From NCBI RefSeq assembly GCF_010645065.1, contig NZ_JAADZW010000015.1, forward strand, positions 1 to 64,000: a DNA stretch of 64,000 bases. Reading direction: 5' to 3'. Positions within the stretch are counted from its first letter, which is position 1. The number at the start of each line of letters is the position of its first letter. Below are positions 1 to 9,322 of the stretch, in pieces. This stretch comes from Flavobacterium fluviatile (GTDB lineage: Bacteria > Bacteroidota > Bacteroidia > Flavobacteriales > Flavobacteriaceae). Made by a program: the position numbers and the translations under genes. The notes under the pieces are model-generated. The model had not been told where the DNA came from, ran no database searches, and worked only from the letters and a program-made list of their open reading frames with translations.

Positions 1-375
1 AATTTTTGGGCTTTTTAAAAGAGCTCAAATATTTTTCAGAATAACTTTTCAACTTACACAGTTAGTGAGACACTACCCTACCAAAGAAAGAGATATGTCA
101 TCGGGCTATAAGTTTTTATATCAAAATTTTTAATCGGTCGAAAAATCATTATTAAGTTCGTTGTTATTCAAAAAACATAATTCTTCAGATAGTATTGCTT
201 AAACTAATATTTACAACTAATTATGAAAATCTTGAAGAGATAATGAAGATTAAAGGCGATTGGCGAGGATTTATGAAATTTCTTAATTTCATCCCTCTTT
301 TATAATTAATTTGTAATTTTCCCATTTGAATATGATTATTACTTTTCTCACCATTAATTTTTAGATTGCAACTTA
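1..375. other. Non-coding leader upstream of the AraC gene
   Basis: This AT-rich stretch has no convincing coding frame and no recognisable RNA gene. It presumably holds the promoter of the AraC gene and the fucose operon, but I could not point to a clear -33/-7 pair, and the 28-bp palindrome found at three other promoters is not present here. Confidence 0.5.
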
Positions 376-1254
376 ATGAAACTTCATTTACTAAACAGAA
401 CAAATATTAATAATCAATGTTTTTCGATAAGTTTGAATGAGGATGGCCATTTTTTGAAAAAATGGCATTGTCATGTTGAATTGGAGTTTGTTATCATTTT
501 AAAAAGTACTGGAACATTATTTATAGGAGATAACATTGAAAAGTTTGAAGAAGGTGAATTATATTTGATAGGAAAAAATTTGCCGCATAAATTCCTAAAT
601 GATGAGAAATATTTTCAGAAGGAATCAAAACTAACAGCAGAAGCTATTGCCATACATTTTAATGAAGATTTTTTAGGGACTATGTTTACGGCCACTTCAG
701 AAATGTTGCCCATTCAGGATATGTTTAGCAGAGCAAGCCAAGGCATTCGTTTTGAAAACACAGATGACGATTTAAAAGCTAAAATTTTGACTTTAAATAA
801 AAAGAATGGTTTTGACCGGATTATTGAGCTGTTGAAAATTTTAAATCAGTTAGCTCATCACAAAGACCAAACAGTATTGTCAAGTATAGGTTTCCGCACA
901 GTTCCAGGTAAAGGAGGTAATGATGTATTAGATAAAATGTATGATTTTATTTTTGATAACTTTAAAAATAATATTAGCTCTGGCGACATAGCCAATGCTG
1001 TTGCGATGAATCACTCTGCATTTAGCCGTTTTTTCAAACGGATACAAGGAAAAACAGTAACTCGTTATTTGAATGAAATTAGAATTGGTTTTGCTTGTAA
1101 ACTACTTTTAGAGGCAAATTATAATATTTCCAATATCTGCTATGATTGTGGCTATAATAACCTTTCAAATTTTAACAGGCATTTCAAAGAGATAAAAGGA
1201 ATGTCGCCTACAAATTTCATAAAACTTCATAAAATTAAGAATAAGGCAAAATAA
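376..1254 (+). CDS. AraC/XylS-family transcriptional regulator
   Basis: A 292-residue one-component regulator. The first ~110 residues look like a cupin sensor domain (stretch HCHVELEFV at 31-39). The last ~100 residues form the paired helix-turn-helix of AraC proteins, with NHSAFSRFFKRIQGK in the first half and GYNNLSNFNRHFK in the second, the usual family signature. It lies 75 bp upstream of L-fuconate dehydratase on the same strand, so it most likely controls the fucose operon in response to fucose or a pathway intermediate; that role is inference from position. No signal peptide, so cytoplasmic. It is the only transcription factor of a sugar-responsive type in the window; no hybrid two-component system or ECF sigma/anti-sigma pair was found. 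Confidence 0.9.
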   Translation: MKLHLLNRTNINNQCFSISLNEDGHFLKKWHCHVELEFVIILKSTGTLFIGDNIEKFEEGELYLIGKNLPHKFLNDEKYFQKESKLTAEAIAIHFNEDFLGTMFTATSEMLPIQDMFSRASQGIRFENTDDDLKAKILTLNKKNGFDRIIELLKILNQLAHHKDQTVLSSIGFRTVPGKGGNDVLDKMYDFIFDNFKNNISSGDIANAVAMNHSAFSRFFKRIQGKTVTRYLNEIRIGFACKLLLEANYNISNICYDCGYNNLSNFNRHFKEIKGMSPTNFIKLHKIKNKAK

Positions 1255-1329
1255 GTATTAGTATGTGCATCTTTTTTGGTAGCGTTCGTAAATAAGCAAA
1301 ACTATCTTTACTTTTTAAAATCTAACAGA

Positions 1330-2646
1330 ATGAGTAAAGAAATTATTATTACAAACTTAGTTATAAAAGACGTACGTTTTCCAACAAGTAAATCATTAGA
1401 CGGATCTGATGCTATGAATCCAGATCCCGATTATTCTGCAGCCTATGTTATTTTAGAAACAAATCATCCCGATGGAATATCAGGACATGGTTTGACATTT
1501 ACTATCGGCAGGGGTAATGAGCTTTGTGTTGCCGCAATTAATTCTTTAAGCCCATTACTAATTGGTAAAGCATTGTCAACTTTTACGAATGATATGGCTG
1601 GTTTTTGGCGAATGATTACTGGTGATAGCCAATTGCGTTGGTTAGGACCCGAAAAAGGAGTAATCCATTTGGCTACTGGAGCTATTGTAAATGCCGTTTG
1701 GGATTTATATGCAAAGGTAGAGGGGAAGCCTCTATGGAAATTATTGGCAGATATGACACCAGAACAATTTATTGCCTGTGTTGATTTTACCTATATTACT
1801 GATGCGATCACTGCAGAGGAGGCTTTAGCCATGTTAAAGAATAAAGAAGCAACTAAAAAGGAACGCATTAAAAATTTGGAAGCAACGGGTTACCCTGCTT
1901 ATACAACTTCTGCGGGTTGGTTGGGTTATTCGGATGAAAAAATGAGACGTTTGTGTAAAGAAGCCAAAGCAGAAGGTTTCAAACACATGAAAATTAAAGT
2001 TGGTTCAGATCTTCAGGACGATATGCGCCGTGCTGCAATTATTAGAGAAGAAATTGGTGATGATTTGAAATTAATGATGGATGCCAATCAAAAATGGGAT
2101 GTGAACGAGGCTATTGCCAATATGGGCGAATTAAAAAAGTTTAATCCTTGGTGGATTGAAGAGCCTACAAGCCCAGATGATGTTTTAGGTCATGCAACTA
2201 TTGCTAAAGCTGTAGCGCCTATTAAAGTAGCTACTGGTGAGCACTGTCAAAACAGAGTAATGTTCAAACAACTTTTACAAGCAGATGCTATTGGAATTTG
2301 TCAGATAGACAGCTGTAGAGTAGGTGGTGTCAATGAGATTTTAGCTATTTTATTGATGGCGGCTAAGTTCAACGTTCCTGTTTGTCCTCACGCAGGTGGA
2401 GTAGGATTGTGTGAATACGTACAACATTTATCCATGATTGACTATATTGTTATCAGCGGAAGCTTAGAAAACAGAATTATAGAATATGTTGATCATCTTC
2501 ATGAACATTTTTATGATCCAGTTATAATTAAAAATGGAGCGTACATGTTACCAACAATGCCAGGATATAGCATTACTATGAAAGAGCAATCTTTAATAGA
2601 TTTTGAATACCCTGTGGGAAAAATTTGGCAGGAAATTAATAACTAG
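1330..2646 (+). CDS. L-fuconate dehydratase (enolase superfamily)
   Basis: A 438-residue enolase-superfamily enzyme that would dehydrate L-fuconate to 2-keto-3-deoxy-L-fuconate. It has the fuconate dehydratase/ENOSF1 type N-terminus (DPDYSAAYVILET, LTFTIGRGNE, QLRWLGPEKGVIHLATGA). The barrel carries the expected acid/base and metal residues: the KIK motif in HMKIKVGSD, Asp in MMDANQKWD, Glu in WWIEEPTSPDD, Glu in ATGEHCQN and His in CPHAGGVG. I chose the ATG at 1330 (MSKEII) because family members start there; an in-frame ATG at 1276 would add 18 residues with no counterpart in the family as I know it. It is the first enzyme of the operon. The assignment to fuconate rather than rhamnonate rests on the length and N-terminal motifs plus the neighbours. 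Confidence 0.93.
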   Translation: MSKEIIITNLVIKDVRFPTSKSLDGSDAMNPDPDYSAAYVILETNHPDGISGHGLTFTIGRGNELCVAAINSLSPLLIGKALSTFTNDMAGFWRMITGDSQLRWLGPEKGVIHLATGAIVNAVWDLYAKVEGKPLWKLLADMTPEQFIACVDFTYITDAITAEEALAMLKNKEATKKERIKNLEATGYPAYTTSAGWLGYSDEKMRRLCKEAKAEGFKHMKIKVGSDLQDDMRRAAIIREEIGDDLKLMMDANQKWDVNEAIANMGELKKFNPWWIEEPTSPDDVLGHATIAKAVAPIKVATGEHCQNRVMFKQLLQADAIGICQIDSCRVGGVNEILAILLMAAKFNVPVCPHAGGVGLCEYVQHLSMIDYIVISGSLENRIIEYVDHLHEHFYDPVIIKNGAYMLPTMPGYSITMKEQSLIDFEYPVGKIWQEINN

Positions 2647-2658
2647 TAAAATTTAAAA

Positions 2659-3435
2659 ATGAGGTTTGATTTAACTAACAAAAATGCAATTATTACAGGA
2701 GGCGGAAGCGGTATTGGGAAAGCCATAGCCCTTGCTTTAGCAGAACAAGGAGCTACAGTTCATATTTTAGAAATGAATGTAGGAAATGGTCAAAAAACGG
2801 TAGCAGAAATTAAAGCATTTGGAGGTAAAGCTTTCGCTTACCAATGCAATGTAGTAAATCAGGAAGAAGTAACGACCCTTATTGTAGATATAGCGGGTGA
2901 TAACAATATTGATATTTTAATAAATAATGCCGGTATTGCTCATGTTGGGAATATTGAAAACACTTCTGAAGCAGACTTAGACAGGTTGTATCAGGTTAAT
3001 ATTAAAGGAGTTTACAATTGTATCCAAGCGGCAATTCCTTTCATGAAAACTCAAGGGGGAACTATTCTCAATATGGCTTCTATAGCTTCTTCTGTAGGGA
3101 TTTTTGACCGATTTGCCTATTCAATGACTAAGGGTGCTGTTTTGACTATGACCTATTCTATAGCTAAAGATTATGTGAAATATGGGATTCGATGCAATTG
3201 TATATCTCCTGCAAGAGTCCATACGCCTTTCGTGGACGGTTTTATCGAAAAAAATTATCCCGGTCAAGAATCTGAAATTTTTGAAAAACTATCTAAAACA
3301 CAGCCTATTGGAAGAATGGGAGAACCAGAAGAAATTGCCAATTTAGTTTTATATTTATGTTCAGATGAAGCTTCTTTTATCACTGGAAGCAATTATGCTA
3401 TTGATGGCGGTTTTGTAACTTTAAACGGGCAATAA
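2659..3435 (+). CDS. SDR: 2-keto-3-deoxy-L-fuconate dehydrogenase
   Basis: A 258-residue short-chain dehydrogenase/reductase with the Rossmann glycine motif GGGSGIGKA near residue 15, NNAGIA near 92, and the catalytic Ser...Tyr-x-x-x-Lys as YSMTK. In the bacterial fucose pathway, an SDR next to fuconate dehydratase oxidises 2-keto-3-deoxy-L-fuconate at C4 to the 2,4-diketo compound, and this gene sits between the dehydratase (12 bp upstream) and the hydrolase that takes that product. A second SDR at 5161 is the better candidate for the first fucose oxidation, although the two roles could be swapped. Cytoplasmic, 258 residues as usual for the family. Confidence 0.85.
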   Translation: MRFDLTNKNAIITGGGSGIGKAIALALAEQGATVHILEMNVGNGQKTVAEIKAFGGKAFAYQCNVVNQEEVTTLIVDIAGDNNIDILINNAGIAHVGNIENTSEADLDRLYQVNIKGVYNCIQAAIPFMKTQGGTILNMASIASSVGIFDRFAYSMTKGAVLTMTYSIAKDYVKYGIRCNCISPARVHTPFVDGFIEKNYPGQESEIFEKLSKTQPIGRMGEPEEIANLVLYLCSDEASFITGSNYAIDGGFVTLNGQ

Positions 3436-3458
3436 AAACAATTAAAAAAATATCAAAA

Positions 3459-4313
3459 ATGAAATTAATACGATTTGGAGCAACTGGTAGTGAGAAGCCA
3501 GGAGTACAATTAGAAAATGGAAAAAGAATAGATGTATCTGCTTTTGGAAGTGATTTTAACGAAGAGTTTTTTGGAAATGATGGCATTGAAAAATTAGAAG
3601 GTTGGTTAAAAGAAAATCAAGACAATTGTCCGGTGGTAGGCGAATCCACTCGTTTGGGTTCTCCGTTGGTAAGACCTTCAAAATTGGTTTGTGTAGGATT
3701 AAATTATGCACAACATGCTGCCGAAGCTGGTATGGAAGTGCCAAAAGAACCAGTATTGTTCTTTAAATCTACTACTGCTATCGTTGGACCTAATGATGAT
3801 GTAATCATGCCAAAAGGAAGTACAAAAAGCGACTGGGAAGTGGAACTGGCTATTGTAATAGGTAAAAAAGCCTCTTATGTAGATGAAGCCGATGCTTTTG
3901 ACCATATTGCGGGTTATGTTTTACACAATGATGTAAGTGAGCGTGCTTTTCAAATTGAGCGTTCAGGACAATGGTGTAAAGGAAAAGGATGTGATACTTT
4001 TGCACCCGTAGGTCCTTATATTGCCACTAAAGATGAAATTCCAAACCCAAATAATCTTAACCTATGGCTGAAATTGAATGGAGAAATAATGCAAAACAGC
4101 AGTACATCTGATTTTATATTTAATGTACAATATGTTGTAAGTCATATCAGTCAGTTTATGACCTTGTTGCCAGGGGATATCATTTCTACAGGTACTCCTT
4201 TTGGTGTAGGTTTGGGTCTTACTCCTCCAATGTATTTAAAAGAAGGAGATGTAATGGAACTAGGAATTGATGGTTTAGGTATTTCTACGCAAAATGTAAA
4301 AGCTTACATATAA
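3459..4313 (+). CDS. FAH-family 2,4-diketo-3-deoxy-L-fuconate hydrolase
   Basis: A 284-residue fumarylacetoacetate-hydrolase family protein. It contains the family core KLVCVGLNYAQHAAE, the metal-site stretch SDWEVELAIVIGK, NDVSERAFQ, and GDIISTGTPFGVG near the C-terminus. In the pathway first described in Xanthomonas this enzyme cleaves the 2,4-diketo-3-deoxy acid to pyruvate and L-lactate. The stop codon overlaps the start of the next gene (TAATG at 4311-4315), which indicates translational coupling with the lactonase. The presence of an L-lactate dehydrogenase later in the operon supports lactate as a product. Confidence 0.9.
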   Translation: MKLIRFGATGSEKPGVQLENGKRIDVSAFGSDFNEEFFGNDGIEKLEGWLKENQDNCPVVGESTRLGSPLVRPSKLVCVGLNYAQHAAEAGMEVPKEPVLFFKSTTAIVGPNDDVIMPKGSTKSDWEVELAIVIGKKASYVDEADAFDHIAGYVLHNDVSERAFQIERSGQWCKGKGCDTFAPVGPYIATKDEIPNPNNLNLWLKLNGEIMQNSSTSDFIFNVQYVVSHISQFMTLLPGDIISTGTPFGVGLGLTPPMYLKEGDVMELGIDGLGISTQNVKAYI

Positions 4314-5137
4314 TGCGTATTGATGCACATCAGCACTTTTGGATTTATCATCCCGTGAAAGATGCATGGATTGATGATAGCATGCAAAAAATTCAGAGAA
4401 ATTTTCTGCCATCCGATTTGTTTCCCATTTTACAAGCTCATGATTTTGAAGGCTGTATTGCTGTCCAGGCAGATGAATCTGTAAATGAAACTCGTTTTTT
4501 ACTAAATCTCGCTGATCAAAATGATTGGATAAAAGGCGTAGTGGGATGGCTGGATTTTTTTGATCCGGAGTTAGGGGCAACATTAGATTTTTTTTCAACT
4601 AACAAAAAACTGAAAGGATTACGGCATATTGTGCAGGGAAAACCTGCAGGCTATATGCTGCAACCCGACTTTTTAAGAGGAATTTCTCTTTTGGAAAAAT
4701 ATGGGTTGACTTATGATTTGCTGGTTTATCAACACCAATTAGAGGAGGTAATTCAACTCGTTGAACATTTTCCGAATCAGAAATTTGTTTTAGATCATAT
4801 TGGAAAACCTAAAATGGAGGGAAAGCCTGATGTAAACTGGTCTTTTTCCATCAATAAGCTGGCGAAACATCCAAATGTTAGCTGTAAACTATCTGGATTA
4901 GTAACCGAATCAGTAGATTGGAAATGGCAACAAGTTGATTTTGATTTGTATATAGATGTTATAGTCAATAGTTTTGGTACGGACCGGTTATTATTTGGTT
5001 CTGATTGGCCTGTTCAATTACTAGCATCAGAGTACCATGAGGCGCTTCATATAGTTTTATCTTATTTTAAAGATTATGCAAGTGATGAAGTTGACAAAAT
5101 AATGGGATTGAATGCCAGGCGATTTTATAATTTATAA
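4313..5137 (+). CDS. Amidohydrolase-family L-fuconolactonase
   Basis: A 274-residue amidohydrolase-2 family protein that would open L-fucono-lactone to L-fuconate. It begins at once with the metal-binding HxH motif (MRIDAHQHFW), has the later His in VLDHIGKP and the Asp in LFGSDWPV, all typical of bacterial sugar lactonases of this fold. Its ATG overlaps the stop codon of the FAH hydrolase by one base. Placement inside a full fucose operon supports the substrate; related lactonases act on rhamnono- or galactono-lactone, so the exact sugar is inferred from context. Confidence 0.88.
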   Translation: MRIDAHQHFWIYHPVKDAWIDDSMQKIQRNFLPSDLFPILQAHDFEGCIAVQADESVNETRFLLNLADQNDWIKGVVGWLDFFDPELGATLDFFSTNKKLKGLRHIVQGKPAGYMLQPDFLRGISLLEKYGLTYDLLVYQHQLEEVIQLVEHFPNQKFVLDHIGKPKMEGKPDVNWSFSINKLAKHPNVSCKLSGLVTESVDWKWQQVDFDLYIDVIVNSFGTDRLLFGSDWPVQLLASEYHEALHIVLSYFKDYASDEVDKIMGLNARRFYNL

Positions 5138-5160
5138 TAGAATTTAAAAAAAGTACACTT

Positions 5161-5940
5161 ATGGATTTAGGATTAAAAGACAAAGTAATTATAGTAACAG
5201 GTGGCTCTAAAGGGATTGGCAATGGTATTTGTAATCTGCTTGCCGAGGAGGGAGCCATACCGGTTATTCTAGGAAGAAGTCAATCAAATATTGTTGAAGC
5301 AGTCCAATTCATTCATGATAAAAACCAAAAAGCTTCCTATGCTTTTGCAGAACTAACAGATCCTGAACAATGTAAATTGGCTGTAGAACAAGTAATAAAA
5401 GAATTTGGTCGCATCGACGGATTGGTTAACAATGCAGGAGTAAATGATAATGTAGGACTTGAAAGCGGGGACTACGATAGTTTTATGGAGTCTATTAAAA
5501 GAAATTTGACTCACTACTATATGTTAGCTCATTATTGTTTACCAGAATTAAAAAAAAGCAAGGGACCTATTGTAAATATTGGTTCTAAAACCTCAGTAAC
5601 AGGCCAGGGAGGCACTTCAGGTTATGCTGCTGCGAATGGTGGGAGAAATGCACTCACAAGAGAATGGGCAGTAGAATTACTACCGTACAGCATTAGAGTA
5701 AATGCCGTAATTGTAGCAGAAAGCTTTACGCCTTTATATAAAAAATGGATTGATACTTTTCCTAATCCTGAGCAAAAACTAAAAGAAATCACTGATAAGA
5801 TTCCATTTGAGAAAAGAATGACAACTACTGAAGAAATTGCCAATACGGTAGTTTTTTTATTATCTGAAAAATCAAGCCACACAACTGGCCAATTGTTTTT
5901 TATAGACGGTGGCTATACGCATTTGGATAGAGCTTTATAA
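5161..5940 (+). CDS. SDR: probable L-fucose dehydrogenase
   Basis: A 259-residue short-chain dehydrogenase with the dinucleotide motif TGGSKGIGNG near residue 14 and NNAGVN near 90. By exclusion and position, between the lactonase and the permease, it should oxidise L-fucose to the lactone. Its active-site motif is unusual: the Tyr is at residue 155 but the position normally held by Lys is Asn159 (YAAAN, codon AAT at 5635-5637). This may be a feature of the subfamily rather than a defect, since the rest of the protein, including the C-terminal FFIDGGYTH, is intact. Cytoplasmic. If inactive, the SDR at 2659 or an enzyme outside the window would have to start the pathway. Confidence 0.8.
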   Translation: MDLGLKDKVIIVTGGSKGIGNGICNLLAEEGAIPVILGRSQSNIVEAVQFIHDKNQKASYAFAELTDPEQCKLAVEQVIKEFGRIDGLVNNAGVNDNVGLESGDYDSFMESIKRNLTHYYMLAHYCLPELKKSKGPIVNIGSKTSVTGQGGTSGYAAANGGRNALTREWAVELLPYSIRVNAVIVAESFTPLYKKWIDTFPNPEQKLKEITDKIPFEKRMTTTEEIANTVVFLLSEKSSHTTGQLFFIDGGYTHLDRAL

Positions 5941-5949
5941 TATTACAAA

Positions 5950-7248
5950 ATGGAAAAAACTACAAGAGTACCTGTCGTATCAAAAAAGGTGTTGCTGCCT
6001 TTTATATTAATTACATCTTTATTTGCCTTATGGGCTTTTGCTAATGATATTACAAACCCTATGGTTGCGGCTTTTGCTACCGTTATGGAAATTTCTAACG
6101 CTAAAGCAGCGCTAATTCAATTTGCCTTTTATGGTGGATATGCCACTATGGCTATACCTGCTGCTCTTTTTGTTAGAAAACACAGTTATAAAAAAGGAAT
6201 TTTATTAGGATTGGGACTTTATGCTTTTGGAGCCTTGTTATTTTATCCAGCTGCAAAATATGAGATTTTCGAATTCTTTTTAATTTCTCTTTATATTTTA
6301 ACTTTTGGATTGGCTTTTTTAGAAACTACTGCAAATCCTTATATTTTATCGATGGGGGATGAGCGAACCGCCACACAGCGATTAAATTTAGCTCAGGCTT
6401 TTAATCCTATCGGTTCACTATTAGGCATGTTTGTAGCTTCTAAATTTATTCTCACTTTCTTAGAATCAGATAAAAGAAACGAGTTTGGCGAATTGATTTT
6501 TACCAATTTAGATGAAGCTCAAAAAATGGTTATTAGAACCCATGATTTGGAGGTGATTCGAAACCCTTACTTAATTCTCGGATTTGTAGTAATTGCCATG
6601 TTTTTAGTAATTACTCTCTTAAAAATGCCAGAGCAAGCCAAAAATCAAATTACAGGTTCTGCATATGATAGTTTCAAACGTTTAATCAAAAACGGAAAAT
6701 ATAGAGAGGGGGTTATAGCCCAATTGTTTTATGTTGCTGCACAAATTATGTGTTGGACTTTTATAATTCAATATGCAGAAAATCTGGGAATTACTAAAGC
6801 AGAAGCTCAAAATTATAATATTATAGCTATGGCTCTCTTTTTAATCAGTAGGTTTATTTGTACTTTTTTAATGAAATATGTAAGTTCAAGAATATTACTA
6901 ACGACTTTTGCTTTCGGAGGTATGATTACCACTTTTTGCGTTGTTTTTGTTGGGGGCATTTTGGGGCTGTATTTTCTAGTGGCTACGTCCTTTTTTATGT
7001 CTTTAATGTTTCCTACAATATACGGAATTGCATTACATGGTTTAAAGGAAGAAGATACCACGCTTGGTGCAGCTGGGTTAGTAATGGCAATAGTGGGTGG
7101 CGCCATTATGCCTATCCTTCAGGGATTAATTATTGATTTTAAAACAATAGGAAACTACTCAGCTGTCAATATTTCCTTCTTACTGCCATTTTCTTGTTTC
7201 TTTATTATTGCTATCTATGGCTATAGGACTTTGAAAGTCTATAATTAA
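5950..7248 (+). CDS. fucP: L-fucose:H+ symporter, FucP-type MFS permease
   Basis: A 432-residue inner-membrane transporter with about 12 hydrophobic segments. It matches the FHS/FucP branch of the major facilitator superfamily: an early WAFANDITNPM segment carrying the acidic residue in the first helix, ETTANPYIL in the middle of the N-terminal half, and a final FPTIYGIAL helix typical of FucP. It would bring free L-fucose, released in the periplasm by the fucosidases, into the cytoplasm for the adjacent pathway. It starts 9 bp after the SDR stop, so it is surely co-transcribed. Confidence 0.92.
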   Translation: MEKTTRVPVVSKKVLLPFILITSLFALWAFANDITNPMVAAFATVMEISNAKAALIQFAFYGGYATMAIPAALFVRKHSYKKGILLGLGLYAFGALLFYPAAKYEIFEFFLISLYILTFGLAFLETTANPYILSMGDERTATQRLNLAQAFNPIGSLLGMFVASKFILTFLESDKRNEFGELIFTNLDEAQKMVIRTHDLEVIRNPYLILGFVVIAMFLVITLLKMPEQAKNQITGSAYDSFKRLIKNGKYREGVIAQLFYVAAQIMCWTFIIQYAENLGITKAEAQNYNIIAMALFLISRFICTFLMKYVSSRILLTTFAFGGMITTFCVVFVGGILGLYFLVATSFFMSLMFPTIYGIALHGLKEEDTTLGAAGLVMAIVGGAIMPILQGLIIDFKTIGNYSAVNISFLLPFSCFFIIAIYGYRTLKVYN

Positions 7249-7312
7249 TTCGCTTAAATATTAAAAAACAACAGATGCTGGATAACAAGAAAGCATCTTT
7301 ATAATTATAAAA

Positions 7313-7642
7313 ATGAAAAGATATTGTTTTGCATTGGATTTAATTAATGATTCTAAACTTATCAGAGATTATATTGAGTACCATAAAATAGTTTGGCCGG
7401 AAATCATTGAAAGCTTGCAAGAAGCAGGAATTGTGAATGCCGAAATATATCAGGTACACGACAGGTTATTTTTGATTATGGATACCAATGCTACTTTTTC
7501 TTTAGAAAAGAAAGCAAAAATGGATGCTAAAAATCCCATTGTGCAACAATGGGAAACTATTATGTGGAAATATCAAAAAGCATTGCCTAGTGCAAAACCT
7601 GGAGAAAAATGGGTATTAATGAATAAAATTTTTGAACTGTAA
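7313..7642 (+). CDS. L-fucose/L-rhamnose mutarotase (RhaM/DUF718 family)
   Basis: A 109-residue protein of the small ferredoxin-like mutarotase family. It has the family's N-terminal RYCFALDLIND, the YHKIVWPEI segment with the catalytic His, and IYQVHDRLFLIMD. It should speed interconversion of the sugar anomers so that the dehydrogenase is supplied with its preferred form. The family includes both rhamnose and fucose enzymes; fucose is preferred here because every neighbour is fucose-specific. 64 bp separate it from fucP. Confidence 0.88.
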   Translation: MKRYCFALDLINDSKLIRDYIEYHKIVWPEIIESLQEAGIVNAEIYQVHDRLFLIMDTNATFSLEKKAKMDAKNPIVQQWETIMWKYQKALPSAKPGEKWVLMNKIFEL

Positions 7643-7720
7643 GGCTAACTTGTAATTAAAGGAAATTACGCTTAAAATTTAAATTCATTTTTTGTTGAAT
7701 TTGAAGAAAAATAAATAAAA

Positions 7721-8881
7721 ATGAACAATAATAAGGAAATAAAAATCAACACCAAATACCCTTCAATAGATGATTTAAGGAAGAAAGCTCAAAAGCAAAT
7801 TCCACGTTTCGCTTTTGAATACCTTGATGGTGGTTGTAATGAAGATGTAAACCTTTATAAAAACACTAAAGAAATTAGAGACGTAGAGTTATTACCCTAT
7901 TATCTAAGCAAGCATACGGGTTCGAGCATGAAAACGGAACTTTTTGGTCATACCTATGATGCTCCCTTTGGTATTGCTCCCGTAGGATTACAAGGTTTAA
8001 TGTGGCCCAATGCTCCCGAAATTTTAGCTAAGGCTGCTTTTGAACATAATATTCCTTTTATCCTAAGTACGGTAACAACGAGCAGTATTGAAAGAATTGC
8101 AGAAATAACCGAAGGAAAATCGTGGTTTCAATTGTATCATCCTGCCGAAAATAGCTTACGCGATAGCATTATCAAAAGAGCCGAAGCTGCCGAATGTCCT
8201 GTGCTGGTCATATTATCTGATGTACCTACATTTGGATTCCGCCCAAGAGATATTCGTAACGGACTCGCCATGCCACCCAAAATGTCGGTGGCAAATATTT
8301 TGCAAGTATTAGGAAAGCCAGAATGGGCTTTTAACACATTAAAATACGGTCAACCTAATTTTGAAACCCTTAAGCCTTACATGCCAAAAGGTTTGGATTT
8401 AAAACAATTAGGAAAATTCATGGACGCCACATTCTCAGGTCGATTAAACGAAGAAAAAATCAAACCGATTCGCGATAGGTGGAAAGGGAAATTGGTTATT
8501 AAAGGGATAGCAAATGAATACGATGTAGAAAAAGCCATTACTTTGGGTATCGATGGAGTAATTGTTTCTAACCATGGCGGAAGACAATTAGACGCGGGAG
8601 AATCATCAATCAAACCGCTGGCAAGAATTGCTGAAAAATACGGAAAAGATATAAAAGTAATGATGGATAGTGGAATTCGCTCTGGCCCTGACATTGCTAG
8701 ATCGATGGCTAGCGGAGCCGATTTTACGTTTTTAGGACGCTCATTCATGTATGGAGTTGCAGCTTTAGGAAGACAAGGTGGAGACCATACTATTTCGCTT
8801 TTAAAAACCGAATTACAGCAGGTGATGGAGCAAATTTGCTGTGAAAAAACCGTTGATTTTCCAAATCATATCATAAAATAA
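7721..8881 (+). CDS. lldD: FMN-dependent L-lactate dehydrogenase / alpha-hydroxy-acid oxidase
   Basis: A 386-residue TIM-barrel flavoprotein of the glycolate oxidase/L-lactate dehydrogenase family. It has the N-terminal FAFEYLDGG, the substrate and flavin loop VIVSNHGGRQLD with the catalytic His and Arg, and the FMN-phosphate loop MDSGIRSGPD followed by FLGRSFMYG. It would oxidise the L-lactate made by the FAH hydrolase to pyruvate, feeding electrons to the respiratory chain. It is the last gene of the fucose run and is followed by a strong terminator. Other 2-hydroxy acids are possible substrates; lactate is favoured by context. Confidence 0.87.
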   Translation: MNNNKEIKINTKYPSIDDLRKKAQKQIPRFAFEYLDGGCNEDVNLYKNTKEIRDVELLPYYLSKHTGSSMKTELFGHTYDAPFGIAPVGLQGLMWPNAPEILAKAAFEHNIPFILSTVTTSSIERIAEITEGKSWFQLYHPAENSLRDSIIKRAEAAECPVLVILSDVPTFGFRPRDIRNGLAMPPKMSVANILQVLGKPEWAFNTLKYGQPNFETLKPYMPKGLDLKQLGKFMDATFSGRLNEEKIKPIRDRWKGKLVIKGIANEYDVEKAITLGIDGVIVSNHGGRQLDAGESSIKPLARIAEKYGKDIKVMMDSGIRSGPDIARSMASGADFTFLGRSFMYGVAALGRQGGDHTISLLKTELQQVMEQICCEKTVDFPNHIIK

Positions 8882-8980
8882 ACTGTAGGATATATTTGCT
8901 TGCCTTGTATATTATTTTTTAGCTGGATAGAATTCATCACAATGTATTGTAATAAATAGTTGTTATTAAACAACATTATA

Positions 8981-9010
8981 AGCTGCCACAAAACTTGAGG
9001 CAGCTTTTTT
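8981..9010 (+). terminator. Rho-independent terminator of the fucose operon
   Basis: Perfect 7-bp stem AGCTGCC / GGCAGCT with an 11-nt loop and a run of T directly after, 100 bp downstream of the L-lactate dehydrogenase gene. Confidence 0.85.
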
Positions 9011-9246
9011 GTTATTAACTTTTTTGGTTTATATATTCAAGTAAAAAAAATGTTTACGTAATAAATTAGATACTAAAACCCAAAACAAGTTGCATTTTAA
9101 GACTATACTTCTTAAGATTTTATAAGAGCTGAGTACTCCGTTACGCTTGTCATTAAAATAATGAAACTATTAGGTTAAATTTTTCTAAAAAGCTTATAAT
9201 GAAATGGTAAAAGGGATTGTCCTCATAACAATACACAAATAAAAAA

Positions 9247-9277
9247 AAGCAGTTGAGAAATAACATTCCAACTGCTT
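9247..9277 (-). terminator. Terminator of the SusCD operon
   Basis: Stem AAGCAGTTG / CAACTGCTT with a 13-nt loop, flanked by A-runs on the + strand, hence T-runs on the - strand. It lies 46 bp past the SusD stop codon and may act in both directions. Confidence 0.8.
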
Positions 9278-9322
9278 TTAAAAACAAAAAAAAACTATTA
9301 CTAATTATTAAAAATCATGTGA

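Larger units (their letters stand above)
8882..9322. other. Convergent intergenic region
   Basis: The 441 bp between the fucose operon and the SusD gene hold two terminators facing each other (8981-9010 and 9247-9277). Nothing else recognisable was seen between them. Confidence 0.6.

Noticed and set aside
1276..1329. Upstream ATG extending the fuconate dehydratase by 18 residues
   Set aside because: The extra residues do not look like the family N-terminus, and the ATG at 1330 starts directly at the conserved first strand.
6858..7136. A second + strand frame of 92 residues inside fucP
   Set aside because: It is an out-of-frame overlap within an intact transporter gene and is rich in Cys and aromatic residues, as shadows of membrane genes are.
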